This document shows positions 11,215 through 23,427 of a DNA stretch of 64,000 bases, piece after piece (position 1 is the first letter of the stretch; each line of letters opens with the position of its first letter). The stretch comes from Gliomastix tumulicola. Its lineage: Eukaryota > Ascomycota > Sordariomycetes > Hypocreales > Bionectriaceae. The translations under genes were made by a program, and so were the position numbers. The notes under the pieces are model-generated. The model was not told where the DNA came from. It searched no databases and saw only the letters and a program-made list of their open reading frames with translations. Where the stretch lies: positions 2,480,001 to 2,544,000 of the forward strand of contig BCHX01000001.1 in the NCBI GenBank assembly GCA_001599755.1, given 5' to 3'.

Positions 11215-14053
11215 TGTGGGATGATGTGTCGAGGTTGTGCGGGCGATGAGGGTGAGGATGCAGACGGTGGTGGCGGGAGAAGATTGCTCTGCGATTTATG
11301 GGCGTAGTTCTAGGATGAGGCAGTTGTGCGCGTTCGGTCGAGGTTCAAAGTGCTGTGGCTGGTAGTGGCTGGCGACGAGAATCTGCAGGGCAAGAGGTTC
11401 GTCGAGGTCCAACTCTTAAGCTCCTCGTATCCGGCGCATCAGGGAAGTGGCGAGCTGTCAATGCAGAGCTACCTTAGTCCGTGGGATGCTTCTCTGGTTC
11501 GGCCTGCTTAAAAATTGTCGTAGCGTCGGGTGCTGGTAGTGGTGGCTGACGAATAGAACCGGCCGAGGTGAGTCGATGTCAGCGACAAGTAGGGCAGTAT
11601 GATGGAAGGTTGGGATAATGGTAGGGTCAGTAGGTGTGGTCTGGCCTGGCCTGGTCGTGCTCTTTTTTAGGTGCTTGGTTTGCAAGGTTTGGGGTCGGGT
11701 CGGTTGGCAGAAACAGAAACCAGAAGAGTCAAAGCCAGCCAGTGGAGTGGGGAGGCCCGACAGGGTTCTATAGGACTCCACGGAGTCCGCTCCCGGCCAC
11801 TACGGGACTCCATTCTGCATGCACTACCTCAATTGACAGGGGGCGGGGTCCCGAATAAAGCACAAAATCTTCCTTTCGCTTTTTTTATTGTGTATTTTTA
11901 TATATATGAAAAAGGGACTCCCACGCAGGGTGTCATATGACCTCGCCAATTTATCATCTCGCTATCTCTCCCGGGAAGGTGCAAGGTTGGATGTGCACCG
12001 CTGGGTCTTTCGCCCCGATAATGGATGGATGGATCTACCACCCTCCTTCTTCTTTTTAAATGAATAGAAGCGTAGCAGAAGCAGAGGAGGCGAAAAACTA
12101 GCTGACAGTCCTGCCGATCGTTACGAGTTCCTTGCCTTTGTGCGTGTTGATGGGCGAGAAACACACGCACCACTCGTCACTATCAAGACAGATCCTTTCT
12201 CTTTTTGCTCATGGTCTCGACTCGATCATCCTCGTAATGTGTGAGGATGCACAGGCAACGCCGGTAAGGGAGGGTGGCCCGGAACGTTGGCAGCTGTATC
12301 TACATCCGGCATCCAGCGAGTTCTCCCGCATGCTGACACCCCTCCTCGACCAAGCACCTCCCGATGCTCTGCATCCCATCACTCAATCCTTTTACTCATC
12401 TCTCCCCCCTTTCGCCGCCGTCCTGTAAGCAAAAGCAGCAAACCGCCGGAAACCCCCACCTTGGAAAAGAGGTCACAAGACCTGCCCACTCGCCAAAAGG
12501 TGGGCTTGCACCAACTGGCCATGCAATCAAGTCAGGGATATTTATCAGTGGAAGACCCAGCCCGGGATTAGGGAATGAATGGGGTGCATCTGCATTGCAT
12601 TCTGCAGATTGCACATGGGGTCACTCACTTATCAAAGCTTACCTACCCGGATGCAGATTTCCATCACTAATGAAGTCCTCAGTACTCTGTAGCGGCAGGC
12701 CTTGTACAAAAACAGTGGGAATTCATTCGAGACATGGCTGCTTCCGCTATCGCACACCAACCAACATCCATAAATGTCTTTCTTTCTCCCTACGGAATGC
12801 CATGTCGTGTGGCGTGCCGTGCCAACACAGCAGTCTATCTGACTTGTCAAACCCGAGGCCTCCCCTCCCTTTGGCCCTCACCGACTCTTCTGGGGAAACC
12901 CGGGCTCGACAAGATAAAAAACAACTAGTGAAGTTGCATCCTCCCACCATCACAGCTCCCAATTGGCACGGTAGTACGGCATCCCCTCCTCTCTCCCTTT
13001 CCCCAAAGATCACAGCTGCTCTAGAACTCCGAGAAATCTCCCTCGACTGGGAAGGCCCCTCCTCCTCTCTCTCTCTCTCTCCCCCCCATCACCACAACTG
13101 GTGACTGGTCCCCCAGCCAAGCGAGCCAAGCGGGAGAGCTTGAACCGATGGGACCTTATCCCCCGGATTTTTTGCTAGACTTCTGTCGCTCGCTGATCTC
13201 ACACCTTCCTTGGCATAGTATGTATGACATGTGTATCCATCTCGTAGAAACTGGTCCAGTTCGCGCGCTCGTGATCACTGGGTTGTGCAAGAATATGCCC
13301 GGAACAAAGTTCGACGCATGGAAATTCGTCCCTAGAACGGATAACAGCCACTGCATGTATGTGTCCGCTTTGTACCATGCTGAGGGAGAAGCGTTCGTTG
13401 GCAGAAACCGAATTTGTACCTTGCCTGCTCCTTCTGCATGCCTGTGCCCCCCCCCCAAGGAGCAACCAAATATGTACCTCAAAGCTCCGGAGACGCGCAG
13501 AGCTTACAAAAGAGCCTTTGCTCGAGATAACACACAAGCAAGAACTTCCTTGAGCCAAGCACAGTGTTCACAAAGCCAATCAGACCTCCAAATGTACCTT
13601 TCGTTGGAGCTTTCTATCAATGCCGCCCATTCCCTTAGATTTTATGTCTTCAGCTCATTGGAAAAGGCGGCCAGTCCCTCAATAGGAGAGACGGGAAGAA
13701 AGGCACAAGTCCACTAATCCTTGCCGACGTCTCCGCAAGACCGCCGTGAATCTCTGCTTGCTCATCTGCAAGGCATCAGCATGGGTTCGATGCCGGCTTG
13801 GTAATGAGCAGAGGCCTTGCGAGGCCTATGAACCGTCGGCCAACCGGACTTAGGGCTAGAACTTGGCTGAGGAACGAAACGATTAAGCTACGGGCATCGG
13901 CACTGAATTCAGGGCATGCCGATCGTGTGTTGTGAAGCAAAACAATAATCATTCTTTCAATTCATACTTAGGAGGTTAGTACTGGGATATAGGTATTGAT
14001 CGTTCTGACGCTCCCGGACATTTCATCACCCTCTTTTACGTGCCATTTTGCGT
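11215..14053. other. 2.8-kb gene-free spacer
   Basis: No gene recognised between the small minus-strand gene and the 3' end of pyruvate carboxylase. The open frames at 12364-13104 and 13148-13717 have CT-biased or neutral composition, no domain resemblance and no convincing splice context. A sequence near 13789 resembles a tRNA B box but lacks an A box and cloverleaf. Confidence 0.45.
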
Positions 14054-17000
14054 TCAAGCCTTGGTGATGCGGCAAACCAGGTCCGAACCGTCCACAGAGT
14101 CTCCTGCCCTGACCTGGAGGCTGGCAACCTTGCCGCTGTGAGGAGCAGAAATGACCATTTCCTGTGACAAATTAGTTAGCAGATGCCTTTTCTTGCTGTA
14201 CAGTGTCGCAACTTACCATCTTCATGGCCGACAACACGGCCAGAGGGTCGCCCTTCTTGACATCGGAGCCCTCCGAGACTCTGAGCTCGACGAGAACACC
14301 AGACATGGGGGCGCCAACTTGGCTGGAGTCGCTGGGATCAGCCTTAGGTCGGCTGACGTTCTCCACAGCGGCCTTCTTGTCGATGACGGCGACCTGACGG
14401 ACCTCGCCGTTCATCTCAAAGAAGACCTCTCGCTGACCAGTGTTCTCGCTGAGGGGTCCAACGGCCAGCAACTTCAAGATGAGGACCTTGCCCTTCTCCA
14501 GCTCGACGTTGAATTCCTCGCCAATCTCAGGCTTGGTCAGGAAGTACCGAGTCGGCAGAACGGACAAGTCACCGTACTGCTGAACAAACTTCTTGTAGTC
14601 CTCAAAGACCTTGGGGTACATGACGTAGGAGGCAACGTCAGTCTCGGTGGCAGGACCGCCGTACTTCTTGCCCAAGTCACGCTTGACCTTGGGGAAGTCA
14701 ATGGGCTCGAGGAAGAGACCAGGACGCTGGTCGAGCTTCCGGCGGCCGCGTAGAGCATCAGTGCGCAGCGGCTCGGGGAACCCTCCGTATGGCTGACCCA
14801 TCAATCCCTCAAAGAACTCGAGGACTGAGCCTGGGAAGTCAAGCTCAGCGGCGCGAGCCTTGACATCCTCAGCAGAGAGCTTGTTGGAGACCATGAACTG
14901 GGCCAAGTCTCCAACGACCTTGGATGTAGGAGTGACCTTGACGATATCGCCGAGGAGATCGTTGGCGTGCTCGTAGGCCTTCTTGGTCTCCAGCCACTGA
15001 GAGCCGAGGCCAAGCTGGGAGGCTTGGAACATCATGTTGGTCAGCTGACCACCAGGAATCTCGTGCTCGTACACCTCAGGATCAGGGCCAGCCAAGTGAG
15101 CCTCGAACGGCGAGTAGAGGAGTCGGAGCTGGGACCAGTAGGTGTCGAGAGCGCGGACCTGTCGGGGGTCGAGGCCGGGGCTAAGCTCACTACCTTCGAG
15201 CGAAGCGAGGATAGCGTTGATGCTGGGCTGAGAGGCTGTACAAAAGGTTAGTCATTCGGGTGGCAATGTCGAGATTTTGGGGCCAGGAGAGTGAGTGACT
15301 TACTCATGCCGCTGAGAGAGTCGGTGGCAGCATCGACGGCATCAGCACCGGCGTGGGCGCAAGCGACCATGGAAGCCACACCGGTACCAGCAGAGTCATG
15401 GGTGTGGACGTGAATGGGCAGGTCAGGGTACTTCTTGCGGATAGCACCAATGAGCAGCGTGGCGGCATGGGGCTTCAGCACACCAGCCATGTCCTTGATG
15501 CCCAGAACATGAATGTCGAGGGCAACGAGCTTGTCGACAAGGTCCAGGTAGTAGGGCAGGTTGTACTTCTTGTTGGGGTTCTAGTAGGAGTTGAGTTGTT
15601 AGCGATATTGAAGAGCATACAGTAGTAGCCTGCGGCCTCGCTCCCGCCCACTTCAGAGAAGGCCAGGAGGTCAACCGCACACGAGTTGGGAGAAAACTAC
15701 GCTGACTTACCAGGAAGTCTCCCGAGTAGCACACAGTACCCTCAACAACACCACCAGCCTTGTGGACAGCCTTGATACCAACCTCGAGCTGGTTAATATC
15801 ATTCAGAGCGTCGAAGACACGGAAGATATCAACACCGTTCTTCTTAGCCTGGTCGACAAACTGGTCAATGGCGTTGTCGGGAAGAGAAGAATAGGCAACA
15901 CCGTTGGCGCCACGCAGAAGCATCTGGAAGGGAATGTTGGGGATCAGCTTGCGCATCTTGCGAAGGCGGTCCCAAGGATCCTCATAGAGGAAGCGCATGG
16001 CGACATCGAAGGTAGCGCCACCCCAGCACTCCAAACTGTAGAGGTTGGAGAGAGCATGGCTGGTCTCCTTGGCAATGTTAAGGAGGTCCACGGTTCGGAC
16101 TCGGGTGGCAAGGAGCGACTGGTGGGCATCTCTCCAAGTCGTGTCCATGAGGAGGCACCCCTTGTACTCGCGCACAGCCTTGGCGAAGGCCTTGGGACCC
16201 TGCTCCACGATGATGTTCCTCCATCCCGTCTTGGCAGGCTCGGAGACATCAATCTTCTGGCCCTCAGAGGAGATGATCTCAGGAATGATGATCTCGGTCT
16301 TGAGCTTGGGCTCACCAATTTGGCCCTTGATACTGCTACCGTTGACGGCAACGTCACCGAGGTAAGCCAGGAGCTTCTGGGCACGGTTCTGGCTGCCGAC
16401 AAGGTCGAAGAGCTGCGGGGTATCGTCGATGAAAGTAGTCCAGCAGTTGCCGTCAATGAAGGTAGGGTGAGTGAGCAGCGAGGCGAGGAAGGGAATGTTG
16501 GTCTTGACACCTCGGACACGGAATTCGATCAGGGCTCGGAGAACCTTCCGGCGAGCGATCTCGTACGTTGAGCCGTGGCACGTGCACTTGACCAGCATGG
16601 AGTCGTAGTAGGGGGTAATGACGGCTCCGGCAAAGCCGTTACCACCGTCGAGTCTGACTCCGTTACCACCCGCAGAGCGGTAGACCTCGATCTTGCCCGT
16701 GTCGGGCTGGAACTGCTTGGAGGGATCTTCGGTGGTGATTCGGCACTGGATGGCGAAACCGCGGGTGGAGATGCGGTCCTGGGTAAGACCAAGCTGAGAG
16801 AGCGTCGCACCGGCGGCGATCTGGATCTGGGCGGCAACGATATCGATACCGGTGATCTCCTCCGTGATAGTGTGCTCGACCTGGATACGGGGGTTGATCT
16901 CGATGAAGTAGTAGCGGTTCTGCTGGTCGACGAGGAACTCGGCGGTACCGGCATTGCGGTAGTTCACGGATTTGGCGAGCTTGACGGCATCGGCCAGGAT

Positions 17001-18417
17001 GGCATCCCTCGTCTCAGTCGGGAGATCCTTGGCAGGAGCAATCTCAACGACCTTCTGGTGACGACGCTGGACGGAGCAATCACGCTCGTACAGGTGGACA
17101 ATGTTGCCGTGGTTGTCGCCCAGGAGCTGAACCTCAATGTGCTTGGGCTTGTCGAGGAATCGCTCGACGAACACGGTGCCATTGCCAAAGGCAGACTTGG
17201 CCTCCGAAGTGGCTCTCTCGAAGGACTCCTGCAGGGACTCGGCCTCACGAACGACTCGCATTCCACGACCACCACCGCCATAGGCAGCCTTGATGATGAT
17301 AGGGAAGCCATAGCTATCGGTGAAGGACTTGACCTCCTGGAAGGTGGCGACGGCACCCTCCGTACCCGGGACGACAGGCACTCCAGCAGCAATGGCGAGC
17401 TTTCGGGCCGACACCTTGTCACCGAGGGAGTCAATGACCTCGGGAGACGGGCCAACAAACTGAGCTGGCGTTAGCCGCGGGTACAACTTTCAGCCGTTAT
17501 GGAGACTTGTATCGGTAGGTACTCACGATAAGACCAGCCTTCTCGACAGCCTTAGCGAATGGGGCATTCTCGGACAAGAAACCGTATCCTAGTGTAACTG
17601 CTGTTAGATCTCGGCATCGTCTCACTAGGACAAATTTCACGCACCAGGGTGAATCATCTGAGCGCCGTGCTCAACGGCAATCTTGATGATCTCATCGCCA
17701 GCCAGGTAAGCACCGACCGGGGTGTATTGGCCTCGCTTGCCGATGACGTAGGCTTCGTCGGCCTCTGAAATGACCTGTCAGCAATGCGAGATCATGTGCG
17801 CGGTGGAATTTCATGCACTCACTCTGCCTGTGCATGCTCAGACGATCCTCATAGCTACAAAAATCAGTAACCGCTCCTGGTTGTGTTCCCACAAGTATAA
17901 TCGTCGGGCGGGGTGGAACGCAAGGTACCTAAAAACAGCAATGGTATGTAGGGAGAGTTCGTGAGCCTGCGGGGAATGTCAGCTCGCTGCGTCACATGCA
18001 AATCCGCCTATGGAGGCGTGGCTGATGAACTGACCGTTCTGAAGATCTGTCATGGCCAAACATGTTAGAGCTGGAGCTGTTGCGCTGAACAAATGCTTGG
18101 GGGAAATGGTTATCATACGCGAATGGCTAAAAGCGCGCGGTTAGCTTTACCATTGCGTCGCTTCATAGCTCACACGCAAGGAGAGGGGTTAGACTCACGA
18201 ATTTCACCACGGTTGGCAACTAGTCAAGCGGGAAGACGCGCAGGTTAGCTGCTGTTATCGACACAGGGACGGTATCCAGCTTACCTAGAATCTTTTTAAC
18301 CTGCATGATGCTCGAATTGGCGCGGATGTGGTGGACAGTAGGAGCCTCCTTGACCTCATCGTCCTCGTCCTCGAAGACATCGTTGAAGGTCAACGGCTGC
18401 TGTGGTGCCCCCGCCAT
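14054..18417 (-). CDS. pyruvate carboxylase, cytosolic type
   Basis: This biotin enzyme carboxylates pyruvate to oxaloacetate using ATP and bicarbonate, replenishing the TCA cycle. I read 12 exons: 18417-18285, 18219-18199, 18126-18119, 18046-18035, 17966-17929, 17854-17823, 17764-17645, 17588-17527, 17459-15711, 15580-15304, 15235-14217, 14161-14054. All phases agree and the total is 1192 residues, the usual fungal length. Order: biotin carboxylase (from VANRGEIPIRIF, residues 45-56, with the ATP-grasp glycine loop GGGGRGMR), carboxyltransferase (LLMDTTWRDAHQSL; metal-site region IHVHTHDSAGTG), and biotinyl domain with AMKMEMV, Lys about 1156 as biotin attachment site. The N-terminus (MAGAPQQPLTFNDVF) lacks a mitochondrial presequence, so I infer a cytosolic enzyme as in most ascomycetes. 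Exons 3 and 4 are only 8 and 12 nt. MPC1, another pyruvate-handling gene, lies next upstream. Confidence 0.95.
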
Positions 18418-21400
18418 GATGATGGTGGTGGTGGTAGCAAGGTGATACGCTCAAGGACTAATAGGACTGAGGAAGCTGTCAGTGATAGGCAGGACAATGG
18501 AGGTGTTGAAGAAGAAAAGAATTAGAAAGTTGAGAAAGAAAGAAGAGGGAAGGAGGGTGGAAAGGTTGAGCTCAGTCGAGGGGCAGGCAAGCTACTACTA
18601 GTTCGAGCAAGCTCCCTGGCTGTCCGGACTTTGGACCTTGGCCCTTGGATGGCGGGGGTATGTGCAGCTCGACTTGGGAGCGAGGCAGGGGGAGCTCGAT
18701 CCGGTGGTCACTTGGCGGGGTCTCTTTCTCACAAGACGAGTCGGCTACTCTCAGTCCAGCACTGTCGAGCTAGCTAGGACGATAGCTCACGCGTGGGGTG
18801 TAGACGGCCGCGAGGGTGTGGGAGGTTGGTGGGGTGTGTGTGGTGTCGGCTGCGTGCCCGGTGTGTCTGGGCGCCGATCTATCAAAGTCGAGGACGCTGA
18901 AAATGCGCTGGCGAGGTCGGCCGGCTAACAGGGAAGCAAAATTTCAAAGAGGATGATGGACCAGGGATCGCGGGAGTGTTAGAGGATGGTTTTGTTTATC
19001 GGTCACCAGTCCAACGGAGTGGGAGCAAGATGGAGGAGAAGGTTGATGGGACGCTGGAGCTGAAACGGCTGGGAAGGCGTTACCATCGATTAAGTACGGC
19101 TTTCTGCCCGTACCTGCCTGCTACCTAAAGGACCTAATCTGACCTTACATGGACGAAAGGAAGTAGAAAAGGTGCAGACTGGAATGCGCCTTCCTGCTCG
19201 TGCTACTGTTGCTGTGGTGCTTTGCAAGCAAGTGTCTGGGATGTGCCTTCCTCCCCAGACAACAACGTCACAGAGTTACAGCAGGCCTGGGACCCATCTG
19301 AGGTTTTTGCAATCCAATCTGAGGGAGGTATCTTATTTTCCGCCCAAGCAAAGCCACCAGATCAATTGCCATCGGCAAAGAAGAAAAAAATGCAGAGGGA
19401 TTCGATAAGAACTACCTTACCTAGCATGAATGGCTACTATGCTCTCGGGGTTGTCTAGCCATCACTGGACAATCCGACGGGCCAGCCCCGTGGCCTGGCT
19501 CGCAGCTTCGCTTGGGAAGCTTTGAGGTACATACCTCACCTGCTCCTACTCCGCTCAATAAGCGCTCCGAAAGGGGGCATTCCGTCCCGTCCCTGTCTCA
19601 CCTCGAAAATACCTTCAATATCATTTAGTCATGCCACGGTGTCGCACAGGTGGGAATGCTGGCAGCGCCCCTCGAGGCGAGACACTTTTGAATTCTCCTC
19701 ACGCCGCAAAACGTGCTGTTGCTCTAGCTACCCCAGCCAATCAGACGCCGCCGATAGTCACCCTCTTACATCTTTCGCGCTGCTAATCGTGAGGGGGTGG
19801 TTTCGTCTCAGCTTCACGTAATGGCACCAAGATGCTGGTTCGGGCAAAAAGTGTCGCAACCTTAAAATGCTTCAAATGCCGCTCGGTGAGTCAACGAGCA
19901 CTTTAATTGTACCGCCGCCACAAGAGGGAAATAAAGAAAAAATTACATTATTAAAAATTATAGGCGCTGCGATCGCGGATACCTTCCTCATAGCCCAGAT
20001 GATGGAGGGGGACTCACACCCCCCTCCGCGGCCCCTCTCTCTCTCTCCCCAAGCAGAGATCCAGCTCGATGGCTACCTTGTCTTCTTCTTGAGAATAACA
20101 GTCCAGCAGGTGCGACTAGTTTCTTCTTGTTGCTCCACGGGTATTAAATACCGACGGACTAATTTCGGACAAAGGCCCGTGACGCAAAATGTGAGATGGG
20201 AGAGAGGCTGCGTGAGAGCTCCTCCTCCCCAGAGATAGCGGGGACATTCCAAAGGGGCTTTCTCTCGTCGGCCACCCTCCCGAGAACCTCGCCTCACACA
20301 GTGGTATCTCGGCTCAAAAGGACGCGCGATCGAGCATCTCTCGTTCCTGACTATTCTCGTCCCCCCCCCCCCCTTGGATCCCAATGGCACTTTTCTCCCG
20401 AAATCGAGCAAGGTCGAAGAAGGCAACTGTTTTCCCTCCACAATAGCCGAACGCGGGGACAGACAGGCGTCCCAAGTTCCCCTCGGCCGGGTCCACGACC
20501 TCGGCATTCTCCTGCGTCAGACAAACAGGCCATAGCATGACAAGCGACGGCCTGATATCGCACATCTCGAATGAGACTTGTCTCGACATCAGCCAGCCCT
20601 TTTCGCAAACTCGCCATTGTGATCCCGAGGCTAACCCGAGTACTCGGCATGACCTTCAGGGAGGGAGGGAGGGGGAGGGGGGTGTGAGTCCCAGGTGCCA
20701 GGTCCATACCATTCGTACAATCGAGAGAGAGAGAGAGAGAGGCCTGTTGGAGTTGAGACTAAAGACTCCCAGGTCCTGTGAATGTTACTAGACTAACCCC
20801 CACGATGCAGAATCTCGAGACCATCTCTGTATCAAAGCTAGTGCCTCTTTCTCAACCGTACTCGTATTACGTCTCGGCGATCAGCAGCATTTTTCGCAGG
20901 GTACGCGCCAAACTCGGTATGCTCGAAATTATCAAACCAACCCATGCCTCCTGTAGGGAATTCCCAACTGGTCAGCTCGTCACCGAGAGATTGGGGGACA
21001 AAAGCCCGCGTGACGCTAAAAAGATACACATCATTATCACATCTCATTACGGATCAAAGCAGCCCAGCCCTCTCAGAGGCCCTCCCTCCGTCCATCACAT
21101 GACCGGCTTCATTTATTCCTTCCACGTCATGTTCCGACATCGTATCTGATCTACCCATCCTTGTTCACCCCTCCAACACCAAGCAGCGCGGCTGAACAAG
21201 GCTAGCAGCGGCATCAACGCCTGGCCCTCAATGCGATTTCGGCCGACTTAGGCCGGGCGTTCTCTAGTTGCGAGCATGTCACTTCCGAGGTCGCTCGTCT
21301 CGAAAACGACAGCCGAGGATAGCATTGGATCTTTGTGCGAGGGCGCGAAGACATAGCCTATTCCAGAGATAAAGAAAAAAGGAAAAAACAGCCAGAGAGT

Positions 21401-22046
21401 GGAAGGATCGTCAAAGGAGGCTATCGCCGCAATTGGCTTCCAGGTCGTTGGATCCCACGACACGGATAGGCTTCCGTCGGCATGGGCCCGTCCCGATCTT
21501 TTCCCCCCGTGTCTCGGTGACGAGCACCGAAGCAGACTTCAAACACGGGCTGCACTCTCTTGTATGCATGATGGCCTCACTGCTTACTGCGATAGGTCTA
21601 GGTTCAGCCCATGCTTGGGCCATTGACGTGCATATTCGATAGCATCTTCTCGACTAGCCGTCCACGGCGCCCGTCCACGGCCCCATGCAGAGGACCATCC
21701 CGAGACGGGGTAACGACGCCCGAGCCCGATCGATGTTCAAGCCGAGGACCACGGAAGATTATCGTCGTTCGAGGGGAAAGTGCATCCCGCGGCCCCGATA
21801 TCTTCCACCCCCCCGGTCCGGGCTCATTCGGCAGTGGACGCACTTCGACGAATGCAGACGAGCTCATGAAAGGCGCATGGCGTGGCCATGCCTAGGTTGT
21901 CGTGAGCACATGTTACTTTACAGGTAGAATACAGTCTCCCTCCAATAGCGAGAGAGACAGAGACCTGCCCACCATCCCGACCCCATTCCGTGTCTTCCCG
22001 TCCCCCAGGATCTTGTCTGCTTCCCCGAGACTAACAAGCCTTCCCC
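18418..22046. other. 3.6-kb gene-free spacer upstream of pyruvate carboxylase
   Basis: Probably a long promoter for pyruvate carboxylase plus the 3' region of MPC1. No gene recognised. Just upstream of the ATG there is a short GGT repeat (about 18421-18437). An AT-rich patch lies at about 19900-19965, a 13-C homopolymer at 20361-20373, and a GA microsatellite at about 20723-20741. Confidence 0.45.
20361..20373. repeat. C homopolymer of 13 bases
   Basis: An uninterrupted run of C is visible directly. Such runs are prone to sequencing length error. Confidence 0.9.
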
Positions 22047-22754
22047 CTACTTTGCGACAGCGTTCTTCGCCTTCTCCTCGACCTTCTCCACCTTATCTTT
22101 GACGGCCTCGACCCCCTTCTCCAGCTCCGCCTTCTCCTTTCCTCCCCAGTTGTGGTAGCTCAGATACCGGTACATCTGCGTGAGCTGTGCGCCCTCGTTG
22201 ATGAAGTGGCAGCCGAACAGGAGCCAATTCCGGGGCGTGACGGCGAGGGAGTATCGCATGAATGTCGCAGAGTAGATGCAGAGCGCGCCCGTCATCTGGC
22301 CAGAGATCCTACACACAAAGTAACTGTCAGATTGCTGATCAGGGATATCATCGGAGGGTCGGTGGCTTCTCACAGATCAGGGCTCTTCTGTGTGTCGAGG
22401 ACAGCGGCAATGGGGATGCCAAAGTTGGAGACAGGACCCCAGAAATCTGTTCCAGATGCCTTGTTAGCCCACAATCTCCATCCAATCTCTTCGCTGAGGT
22501 GGCCCAGATCCGTGCTGGCTCGGGACGACGAGGGCCGCCTGCTGCTTCATCGGCCTCCCAGCCTTCCCTCGTAGACCACGGCCATCGCAGCGCACCAGCC
22601 AGGACGCCAGCCAATGGCGCCTCTGGCATCGCCTCTCCCCAGCAAGGTCCAGATCTCGCAGCGATTCGATGTTTCACGTACGTGTGGAGCAGACGTAGCT
22701 CGCCATCGGGTTCGACCGAATTTTGGCATTGAGAGCCTTGAAGACGGCGGCCAT
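22047..22754 (-). CDS. MPC1: mitochondrial pyruvate carrier subunit 1
   Basis: Three exons, 22754-22682, 22446-22374 and 22308-22047, with introns of 235 and 65 nt (GTACGT...ACAG; GTGAGA...GTAG), give 135 residues. The core HFWGPVSNFGIPIAA (about residues 25-39), then the LISGQMT and FMRYSLAV blocks and NWLLFGCHFINEGAQL, is diagnostic for MPC1, which pairs with MPC2/MPC3 in the inner mitochondrial membrane to import pyruvate. A Lys/Glu-rich helical tail of about 35 residues (KAELEKGVEAVKDKVEKVEE) extends beyond the carrier core. The gene sits 3.6 kb from pyruvate carboxylase on the same strand. A degenerate tandem repeat lies in its upstream region (about 23190-23325). Confidence 0.95.
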
Positions 22755-23427
22755 GATTGACGGATCCTGGAGCCCTGAGCTCGCGAGACAATTGACAATG
22801 GAGTGTTCGTTCGTTCGTTCGGGGCTGCAAGCAGGTCGGATTCGCGGAGGTTTGTCGAGGTGGTTTCTTAGCAGGCGCGATTCTGGAAAAGTTGAGCTCG
22901 TGCCTTCCCTTTGCCGGTTGGAGGCGTTCTGGTTGCTGAATTTGGTTTAGTCACGTGCACCCTTTGTTCGTTGATCACAGATCGTCACATTCTCGCTCTG
23001 TCACCGTCAATTGATCATCTCACACTCAATTTTGTATCGCAAATTTATCAATTCCCAGACCTACTAACTATTCGGTCGGATGGCATCTCCCGCACTGAAA
23101 ACCAAACCTCGTTGGGACCAAATCTATGTGACAAATTCTTGCCTTGTCAGCCCAGCGCCAAAACTCCAATCATTTGTCCATCCACATCGAGGCAAATCCC
23201 AAGAAAACAAGTCTCAAGAACCAAATCCCAAGCAAGTAAATCCCAAGAAGCCAAATTCTCAAGAACCAAATCCCAAGAAAGTGAATCCAGAGAAAGGAAA
23301 ATCCCAAGAACTCAATCCCAGGATGGCTCCAGCCCAACAGTCCAAGATGTCCGGCCAAAGAAAGCCAAAGCCCATCGTTCAGAAATTGTACTGAAAATGG
23401 TCCGTTACCCAGTTGTTAGCCCATCGC
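22755..23427. other. MPC1 upstream region, ending at the carboxylesterase stop
   Basis: A 673-bp spacer serving as MPC1 promoter and as the carboxylesterase 3' region. It contains a short TTCG repeat near 22808-22820 (gttcgttcgttcgttcg) and the degenerate purine-rich repeat described separately. All three plus-strand frames are open across the repeat, which I attribute to its composition. Confidence 0.5.
23190..23325. repeat. degenerate purine-rich tandem repeat, unit about 14-16 bp
   Basis: About nine imperfect copies of a unit close to CAAATCCCAAGAA follow one another. On the plus strand they would read as K/S/Q/E/N/P-rich peptide. The array lies 435-570 bp upstream of the MPC1 start and ends about 100 bp before the carboxylesterase stop codon. 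Unit boundaries are approximate. Confidence 0.75.

Noticed and set aside
13148..13717. 189-codon plus-strand open frame downstream of pyruvate carboxylase
   Set aside because: No domain resemblance, no consistent splice structure, overlapping open frames on the opposite strand.
13740..13830. possible tRNA (GGTTCGATGCC resembling a B box)
   Set aside because: No A box at the right distance and no acceptor-stem or cloverleaf pairing.
16575..17474. 299-codon plus-strand open frame inside pyruvate carboxylase
   Set aside because: Antisense shadow of a strongly codon-biased exon; the minus-strand product is unmistakable.
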